This document shows, piece by piece, positions 30,214 through 37,534 of a stretch of DNA of 37,534 bases. The notes under the pieces were generated by a model. The model searched no databases and was not told the origin of the DNA. It saw only the letters and a list, made by a program, of their open reading frames with translations. Source of the stretch: Dissophora ornata (Eukaryota; Mortierellomycota; Mortierellomycetes; Mortierellales; Mortierellaceae); NCBI GenBank assembly GCA_025201705.1, contig MU616836.1:1-37534 (forward strand), read 5' to 3'. Each line of letters starts with the position of its first letter. Position 1 is the stretch's first letter. The translations under genes and the position numbers were made by a program.

Positions 30214-31115
30214 TGCAGAGGCACTTAGCAGGATGTGTGTAATTAGGGGATTGATGACGATCCGAGCGAGTGATGAATGTGGTGATGCGGCGATAAAATC
30301 CAAAACCGATTAGGAAAAGAGATGAGAAGTTTGTAAAGGAGCAGGAGAGGGGAGGATTTTTTTTGAGGGGAGGATGCAGCTCAAAGAATAAGAGCCAGAC
30401 AACGCATCGCCTCACGTGGAGTGTGCGACAGCTCTTGGCACTTTGTTGTTTTCATCTGCCTTGCACAGCGCGTCTCGGCAGATGACACGTCTCCGTCGTC
30501 GAACTCCACATGTCAGTGCTTGTCTCTGTCAGCACAAGGGGTGGCCCCAAGCAATGCTCTCCTTCAGAACGTCCTGCCAGGCTATGCCTAGTGGGAGATT
30601 GGAGCTACAAGGAGCGGTGCAGAGGGCGTACAAACTCTAGAGTTTACCATAGACAGCAAGAGAAGGCCGACAAAATCGCACTGATTGAGATAAAGAAAGA
30701 AAGCAAACGGCAGCTCTGGCAATCTCCAAAAGAATAGGGCATACAGATACGGCGAGAGAACTGTCGAGATGCCAAAGGAACAATAAACTCCTCTACTTCA
30801 TCGAGAGAGGGAAGCGAAGAACAAAGAGCTCTAGAAAAAACGAAACTGGGAATAGAAACTCCACAGGAGCCTGCCTACATAAGAACAGCACCTCGAGGAC
30901 AGCATCGGTCTTGATCAAGGACACCAAGGAGCAAGTCTAGTACCCGTAGACCACGAACAGGCGCCTCTGCAATGATCAGCAGCAGCCATCGTTCAAACAA
31001 GGGTGCTCCAGATGTCCTTTCAAATCGACGCGATGTCTATACGCGTGCTTTATAAATATTTGAGAGGATTGACCCCTGTGTATATTGTGTGTGACTTCGC
31101 GGTATTTTGTTCGTT
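30214..31115. other. Intergenic region upstream of SFT2 and downstream of third F-box gene
   Basis: About 900 nt with no supported gene. The first 200 nt should contain the SFT2 promoter and 5' UTR. A plus-strand open frame at 30416-30640 and another at 30510-30737 have no domain. No tRNA, repeat or pseudogene is recognised. Confidence 0.5.
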
Positions 31116-33089
31116 TTAGCACGACCATCGTCGTTCAGCAGGCAGTTCAACTCGCAGGTCTGATACCATCGTAGAAGCCTTCACATTGCAAGTCCGTGAT
31201 GCCACGACAATCCGATCTACTGACGGCCAATGCTCTTCAAACCATCGATCCATCGCCTCGCTCACCATTCTCCTCGCCCCATTTCCTGGAGCAGATGCTG
31301 AAGAAGGTACTGCCGCTGCCACCTCAGACCCTGCAATCGAGAACTCACGCAGCATCGACAGCGACGACAGCAGTTCTATCCCGGCCCCGACCTGTAGTCT
31401 CATAAACGGCGACTGCCGGATATCGAGGACGTGGAGATGGGTCAGCAACGAGAGTTGCCTGTAGACAGTTCGTTCTGCCCATGCGGTATGCATAGTCGAA
31501 GTGTGACTAGGGTTACTGATGGCAACAGATCTGTTCTCACCTGCATCCGTGCCGTCACTTGCGTATGCCTCACTTGGTGTACCGGGTGGGACATCGGTGG
31601 CCCTTTGTAGTGGTAAAGATGCTGGCGTCCTCATCCCAAACGCGACAGAGACAGTCTCGAGATTCGTGCACGTCCAGGGCATCAATGCCCTCGTCACCGG
31701 ATCTGCCATATCCTCGACCTCAAGTGTCACACCTCTGGTCCGTAGATGCAGGAGCCCCGTAGTGGCGCACATGAATGTCTGTAGCGTTGAGCTCTGAATC
31801 TTGCCCGTATAGGCTTGACCGATATCGAGAGATGTGATCCGAGGGCAGCAATACTGGAGAACTGTTAGAGCGACATCTCCGAACCGGACGGATTCAATTC
31901 CTCCGTGATGAGGGAATGTTGGCAACAGATGAAGGATATTGGAGTCAGCAATGTAGTTCCTGATGAAGCTGTTGTTTTTGTTGTCCTGGTTTGTTTCCAT
32001 ATGTCTCTTATTATGATTGGGACGATGGTCGCGTGGGGAAGCTCCAGTCATTTTAACCTGTAATTGCTCAGGTGCATATTGTTGGGTCAACGGATTGGGG
32101 AAAACAATATTGTTCTCAAAGTCGCGAAGCTGTGAGATTTGTCCATAGTCAGTCGTTGTGAAGGACTCAAGATCAGGACACTGCAGCAATATCGACATCA
32201 ACTGAACGCCCGTCAAGGCTCGGATATCCAACTCCAGAGATTTGAGCACCAGATGGCGTGAAACGACCTTTTCCAACTCCTCCTCATCTTTCCCCCCCTC
32301 TGTCCCGTTCTCGTCTACATCGCCACTTTGTGGATTTTGTAGTTGCACTTGCGCATTCGTACGGATGGTACAATGCTCAAGACAGGGAGACACCCGCAGC
32401 ACCAAATCAATCGTGGGAAGAACTTCCCGTCTCAAGCAGTTCGTATTCTTCAAACTTAAATGTCTCAACAACAATGCGGATCCTTTCAAGGTCGTCAACA
32501 AAGGGATCAACTCAAACGGTCCGTCAAGGACTAGCGACCGCATTGAGAATGCATGCCCGAACCCCAGATTTTGGAGTAAAGGGGTTGTGGGGAAAGAAAG
32601 CAAGGAGGGTGCCCGGTAGATGAGTCGTCCTGACGGAGGGGTCATAATAGACCTGGGTGTTTGTGATTCTGAGTCATCATGAGGGTTGTCTTTCGTCGTA
32701 GTTGGCGACGGTGTTGGTAGCATACATTCTCGAGAGACGTGATGGAGCTCCCACCACTCTGTATAGTTCCACTGAAGCGACCGTACTAGATGAAGGTTGC
32801 TGCGGAGAGTTGTCAAAAAGTCGGGCGTATGGCGACTCTCGGATATGACGATATATTTCCAGAGAAAGGGGGTAAAAGCCGCGCGCCAGATGGACGAGAC
32901 AAGTGTGCAGGTATATAGACTGTGCTTGGTCAAAAACGGGGCGATGTGGACGAGGATATCAAGTAAACGGAGGATGTTGTGTGTAGTTGGCAGTGCTGTT
33001 ACCGACGAGGGCGGCGCTGGTGCCGTGCCAGGATGGGGATGGACCCTGTCGGCGATGTCGAGGGACGATGCTGGTAGTAGTAGCGGCAT
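31116..33089 (-). CDS. F-box-like / leucine-rich-repeat protein (third of three)
   Basis: A single exon encodes 657 residues from the ATG at 33087-33089 (MPLLLPASSLDIADRV). The frame is open upstream to an ATG at 33224, but that extension is a Ser/Thr/His-rich low-complexity stretch. An F-box-like segment lies at about 37-80 ('ILRLLDILVHIAPFLTKHSL', 'CTLVSSIWRAAFTPFLWKYI'). The rest contains irregular LRRs ('LLLRHLSLKNT', 'LKSLELDIRAL', 'ITSLDIGQAYT', 'LHVLDIRQSP') interrupted by hydrophilic Asn/Gly/Glu inserts at about 205-220 and 300-320. Inferred role as for the other two F-box-like proteins: SCF substrate adaptor, target unknown. It is the largest of the three and has long unstructured insertions that the others lack. 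Confidence 0.82.
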   Translation of the reverse strand: MPLLLPASSLDIADRVHPHPGTAPAPPSSVTALPTTHNILRLLDILVHIAPFLTKHSLYTCTLVSSIWRAAFTPFLWKYIVISESRHTPDFLTTLRSNLHLVRSLQWNYTEWWELHHVSRECMLPTPSPTTTKDNPHDDSESQTPRSIMTPPSGRLIYRAPSLLSFPTTPLLQNLGFGHAFSMRSLVLDGPFELIPLLTTLKGSALLLRHLSLKNTNCLRREVLPTIDLVLRVSPCLEHCTIRTNAQVQLQNPQSGDVDENGTEGGKDEEELEKVVSRHLVLKSLELDIRALTGVQLMSILLQCPDLESFTTTDYGQISQLRDFENNIVFPNPLTQQYAPEQLQVKMTGASPRDHRPNHNKRHMETNQDNKNNSFIRNYIADSNILHLLPTFPHHGGIESVRFGDVALTVLQYCCPRITSLDIGQAYTGKIQSSTLQTFMCATTGLLHLRTRGVTLEVEDMADPVTRALMPWTCTNLETVSVAFGMRTPASLPLQRATDVPPGTPSEAYASDGTDAGENRSVAISNPSHTSTMHTAWAERTVYRQLSLLTHLHVLDIRQSPFMRLQVGAGIELLSSLSMLREFSIAGSEVAAAVPSSASAPGNGARRMVSEAMDRWFEEHWPSVDRIVVASRTCNVKASTMVSDLRVELPAERRWSC

Positions 33090-34061
33090 AGCTGCTCGTC
33101 TGCGAGAGTGGGAGTATATTGAGGGGGAAGTGTACCAAGAGAAAGGTGAAGTAGAAGAAAGTGCCGTCCGCGATGGATGAGTTGTTGTTGCTGGAAGAAT
33201 GACTCGATGGGATAGACAAGGCAAAGGTGGAAAAGCAAGAGAGAGAATAAAACGGAGACTGCGAAGGGACTCTCCGACCTTTACACTTTATTACTCTGGT
33301 GGCGGCGGCTTGACCCGATGGAAGGAAAGCAGAAGGGAAGGGAGGCGAGGCGACAGGAGAGTGTGAAGAAAGAGGTTTGGCCCACGCTGCGATGCATGTG
33401 TTTGGTCTACGCGAACACGTTTCCCCACTTTTCCAGCCAATTTTTTTTTCACGACTTGCCCAGCCAATCAACCGACATACGTGCATGCATGCAATACCGC
33501 CACTGACTCAAAAGAGCCGTCCAAAACATCGAAGGAAAAGAAAAGGGACGAAGGGACAGGGATGGACACATGTAGGTTAGGCAAAGAGCAATATCCACAT
33601 CGATTTTCTCCCTTCAACCATCGTGATTCTCACATTCTCACTCCCTTTTCATTTCTCGGTTGTGGGCGATGAGCCAAGGGCAGACTACTTTGTTCATTCA
33701 TGTTCCTCGCGCAGATACCTATTTCTACTCCACACGTTTGTTTAATTGAAAAAGAGGAGACCGTGAAATGGTATGCTATTTGACCTGTATGAGCAATTGT
33801 TTCTTACCTTCCCGCACCCCTCTGTTAAAGAATGCGCGCAAATTACTCTACACATGCGAAGCTCAATTTTACCATTTTGTATAGCAAACACACATGCAGC
33901 AACTTGTGGTTTTCGTTTCTACGACGATTTATTACGTGCTTTTTTTTATATTTATTTGCAAGATGCTTAGAAAATGATGCGAGTTGTGCGTGAGTGCGGT
34001 GTTGAATGAAAAAAGGGAGGAGGGTCTATTTCTAATGCTGTCCATGTTCATGGCATGGTTT
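33090..34061. other. Intergenic region between third F-box gene and helicase
   Basis: About 970 nt without a supported gene. The left part, up to about 33400, should carry the F-box gene promoter and leader; the sequence around 33150-33330 is GA-rich on the plus strand. The right part (33700-34061) is AT-rich with T runs and should contain the helicase 3' UTR. No RNA gene was recognised. Confidence 0.5.
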
Positions 34062-37000
34062 TTACTGTGCCTTGGCGTCCTTCTTCTTGCCTGCTCCGGG
34101 CTGCTGGGCCTTGATGTCCTCTAGAGCCGTCGATTTCACGTGAGCGGGCATCAAAGGATTATGATTATCGCTGTCTCTAAGACGATCCGCCAGGTCCCGG
34201 ATAGATCCACTCGTGATGTACTTTGCGCTTGCTCCTTGGGGCATCAGGCGCTTCTGCAACATTGCCTTGAGCTCAGCACGCATGGCTTTAATCTTGTTCT
34301 TGCGACCAGTCATTGCAGAGTTATCGTCATCCTTGTCCTTGGCTTGGGGACCTGCATTCAATACATCCTCGTCCAGGATAATATCCATTGCCTCTGCAGA
34401 CTTGAGCATCCAGTCATCTTGATGAGCGGCCTAGCAAAAATAGTGCGAGGTGAAATAAAAAAAAAAAGTCAGCAGGAGCATTTTTGGTTTGTATGAAGAG
34501 CATCTCGAGTGCGTGGAAGTCCGCTCTTCCATTTGTTACCTTTTGGATACGATGTTCTTGTTCATCAATCTTTTTAGCCAAAGCAACACGTTTCTTCATC
34601 TCGGTGATCACACTGCGGTCAATCGGGAAGTCGGCAACACCATTGTCCTTCTTGAGAGTCACACAGATCTTACGATACAACGGCACCTCCTCCGCTCCAC
34701 AGATCAGCAGTGAGATACCCTCGTTCTCTGCACGGGCTGTACGTCCACTACGATGGACATAAATGTCACCGGAACGAGGGACCTGATAATGAATGACATG
34801 GTCGACCATGGGGATATCCAAACCACGTGCTGCGACATCGGACGCAATCATGATCGCATGTGGGTTTGACTTGAACCGATCCAAGTTCTTGAGACGCTGA
34901 CGCTGCTGCATCTGAGCATGCATACCCAGAGCCTCGACTCCCAACAACTGCATCATCGGGACTAAATGACGAATTGCATCAATCGAGTTCACAAACACCA
35001 GTGTGCGACCCGGATACTTCTTGGCAAAGTAATACAGGTACAGATCCTTTTCTGCGGACAAGCAGTCGATCTTGGCCTCTAGCAACTTGGACGCGACAAT
35101 CTTGTCTGAGATAATGTTCACAAACGCCGGTGACTCGTCATGGAACTCGATTCGCTCCATCAGATCCCCCATCGAGCCCTCTTCATTCTGCTCCGCAGAC
35201 TTGGCATGGTTCTTCTTCTTGGACAAGTTCAGACTGAGCTCCTTGCTCAGCGTAGCTGTAAAGATAAATGTCTGACGGCTGTGCTCAAAGTCTGTCCTGG
35301 CAATTGACTTTGGCGTTACATTGTCGCTGTTGCTGCCAACACTTTCATCTCCACCCGCCTTCAAGTGCTGCTCCCAATCGCTTGTCTTCTCGCGCTTACG
35401 CTCCAGCAGTTTCAAAATGTTACTCAACTCCTGGAAATGACCCGATTCAAGCATACGATCAGCCTCGTCGAGAACCAAGAACCGAGTATGGACCAGTCGT
35501 TCAGAATACGTGGGGTTGGTCGAGATCAGTTCCCAGAGACGACCTGGTGTGGCAACAATGATGGCGGGATTGCGGTCCAGTTGACGTGTTTGCTTCTGGA
35601 TCGACATGCCTCCGACAATAGGCACGACATGGTGTCCAGTAAACTGTGTGAATGCCACCAAGTGGTCCTTAACCTGAATTGCCAATTCACGGGTAGGAGT
35701 CAAGATCAGCGCCGCCATGGACTCCTTCATGGAGGTATTGCTCTCTGCAGCCTGAATCGCCTGTTGCGCAAGGTACTGGACAATAGGAAGACCGAACGCC
35801 AGCGTTTTACCGGAACCCTAAAAGAGAATGATTTCCACACCATTAGTTAGCATCTCGGACTTTTCGAAAACACAGGGGGTGAGTCGAAGCCTTGAAGCCT
35901 ATAGTCAACTGAGCATCGACTTACTGTTTCTGCAACACCGACGACATCGCGTCCAGCAAGACCCAAGGGAAGAGCCTCTTCTTGAATGGGTGATGGCTTT
36001 GTGAACTTTTGCTTCTTGAGGGCGTTCTCGATCATTGTAGAGAACTTATAACCTTTCCATGCGGAAATATCAAATGCTACACATCAAGACCAAAAGTAAA
36101 AGCAGAAAAAGAGTATTAGATCAAGGGTGGACAGAGGTTTCCAGAGGTCAGCACAGAGGCAGAGACACGCTTATAGAACATACAGAGGTCAACGCCTTCC
36201 ATGGGGTCGTATGGCTTCTTGGAATCATCCTCCGCGTTTAAGGCTACCTTGGCGGCCTTGGCTTCCGCGCGTTTAGCCTTGAACTCTTCAGCCTTTAGAC
36301 GCTGCTTTTCCTTCTTGCTCAGTTTTTTGGATACTCCGTCCTTTACTTCCTCAGAATCCTCAGCTGACTCCTTCTCATCTGCTCCACTGGTTTCCTTAGC
36401 CTCGCTACTGTCCACTTTCTCATCCTTTGCGGGAGCTGTTGTGTCCACCTTCTTAGCTTGGTCGTTCTTCTTTTCTTTTGTCTTTTTGTCCTTAGTAGCA
36501 GCCTTGGCTGGTTTGCTCTCCTTGGGTTCAACTTCCATCGCCATATCCTGGTCAGCCTGTGGTTCAGCCATGACAACATCCGTGTCCTGTGTTCCTTCTT
36601 GCTTTTGCTGAATCAGAACATCCTCATCAAAAGTGTCAATGTCGTAGTATACGTCGTTATCCTGAACCGGAAGAGGCTCTGAGTGCTTCACGTTTTTGCC
36701 CTTCTTCGCTGATGCCGCTTTGGCGTCGTGCTATGTTGATTTTTCAATTGATAAAAGAACAAGAGCTGAAATATTAGCATCAAGCACTGTTTTGGTCCTC
36801 AGTGAGGCAAAGTGTTTCCAGGAATTGAAAAAAAAATAACAATTAATATATCTCACCTTGAAGACTACAGTCCTTCCAGTCTCCTCGGTTCCCTCATAGT
36901 CGACTTCAATACCGTCCAATTCCTCGAGGCACAAGAATCCTTCCATGTCGTCCATCATCATGCCCTCGGTATCGACAGCTGACCAGCCCCAATCGTCCAA

Positions 37001-37474
37001 CCTGCCATAATCTGCAACCACGATCTGTCCCTGATCTTTCTTGCCTCCCTTCGCAGCCTTCTTATTATTGTCGCCTTTGTTGTTGTTGTTCTTCTTGTTC
37101 TTGTTCTTGTTCTTGTTGGCCGCCTTGGTCATCAATGGATCAGCTTCCGGTGCGGGCAATTCGGGGACATCGAACAAGGAGACCTTATTCCAGTTCTTTT
37201 CTTCCTCTGACAAGTTGATCGAGCCCTGATGACGAGCACGCTTGCGCTGTGATTTCGAAAGCTCCTTCTTTTCCTCCTCGGTGGTATCGTTGTTCAAGTC
37301 CTCTGCGTTGGTGGTTGAGGAAGAAGAGGGAGTATCGTCGTGACCATTTTCCTTTGTTGCTGTTGCTGCCGAGGAAGCGGCCTTTTTCCTCTTGACGTTC
37401 GAGCGTTTTGCGGGGACTGCGGGTTCAGCAGAAGCAACGGTGGTTGCAGGAGTGTCTTCTACAACCCAGGCCAT
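34062..37474 (-). CDS. MAK5: DEAD-box RNA helicase, MAK5/DDX24 family (60S ribosome biogenesis)
   Basis: Five exons (36857-37474, 36184-36730, 35925-36076, 34540-35817, 34062-34430) join to 987 residues. Residues 1-388 are charged and low complexity (Lys/Asn run near 127-150, then Lys/Glu-rich), as in nucleolar proteins. The helicase core has the Q motif (KPSPIQEEALP), motif I AETGSGKT ending at residue 444, PTRELAIQ, TPGRLWEL, motif II DEAD at 556-559, motif III as TAT, then LVFVNS, SDVAARGLDIP and HRSGRTAR. The tail after the core ('AAHQDDWMLKSAEAMDIIL') is typical of Mak5/DDX24, as is the large insert between motifs II and III. Mak5 is a nucleolar ATPase needed for 27S pre-rRNA processing and 60S assembly. 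The ATPase and RNA-binding motifs are complete. The start ATG (37472-37474) lies 60 nt from the window edge and begins MAWVVEDTPA; no earlier exon is needed. Confidence 0.94.
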
Positions 37475-37534
37475 TGTGTAAGGAATTGAACTGTAATTGG
37501 GAGGTAATTGGGGTGAAGGGAATGAGTGCCAAAG
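37475..37534 (-). promoter_or_regulatory. 5' leader of the MAK5-type helicase gene
   Basis: Sixty nucleotides upstream of the helicase start codon reach the window edge. They are most simply its 5' UTR and promoter-proximal sequence. No named element is visible. Confidence 0.4.

Overview
This is a nuclear, intron-rich fungal sequence. Short introns with GT(A/G)...(T/C)AG borders interrupt most housekeeping genes. Family flavour (NACHT/WD40 'STAND' gene remains, a Crinkler-type header, many F-box/LRR proteins, CUE-AlkB-GRF fusion) suggests an early-diverging fungus, most likely Mortierella-like (Mortierellomycota). That placement is an inference from remembered family resemblance; no search was run. 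All exon models below were built by hand from splice borders and reading-frame phase.

Layout. 0.5-1.9 kb: mitochondrial oxaloacetate-type carrier (minus). 2.7-3.4 kb: a probable decayed Cys-rich gene (minus). 5.3-6.6 kb: Ser/Thr-rich single-pass membrane protein (plus). 7.2-7.4 kb: a possible micro-gene (minus). 8.2-9.2 kb: broken WD40 gene (plus). 10.2-11.7 kb: coiled-coil protein of unknown function (plus). 12.0-13.5 kb: F-box-like/LRR protein (minus), divergent from a four-exon CUE-AlkB-GRF DNA-repair dioxygenase at 13.9-15.8 kb (plus). 16.0-18.1 kb: complex I 51-kDa subunit NDUFV1 (minus, four exons).

18.4-23.0 kb is the accessory part. It holds a complete-looking seven-exon Mutator-type (MULE) transposase gene with its DDE triad, two zinc-binding regions and all splice phases intact. 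Next to it lie fragments of three other accessory families: a Crinkler-like header, a 'VIELK' PD-(D/E)XK-like piece, and a NACHT N-terminal region. A promoter/LTR-like stretch follows.

23.4-24.4 kb: U1 snRNP protein C (minus, five exons). 24.7 kb: initiator tRNA-Met. 25.2-27.0 kb: second F-box-like protein (plus). 27.2-28.8 kb: retinol-dehydrogenase-like SDR (minus). 29.2-30.2 kb: SFT2 vesicle-transport protein (minus). 31.1-33.1 kb: third F-box-like protein (minus). 34.1-37.5 kb: MAK5/DDX24-type DEAD-box ribosome-biogenesis helicase (minus).

The genes do not form one pathway. They are independent housekeeping loci (mitochondrial transport and respiration, splicing, translation initiation, ribosome assembly, Golgi traffic, DNA repair) interspersed with fast-evolving families. 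I see no CRISPR, operon or clear new multi-gene system. The best candidates for novelty are the intact multi-exon MULE gene and the architecture of the AlkB protein (NLS plus PIP-box-like motif between CUE and catalytic domains).
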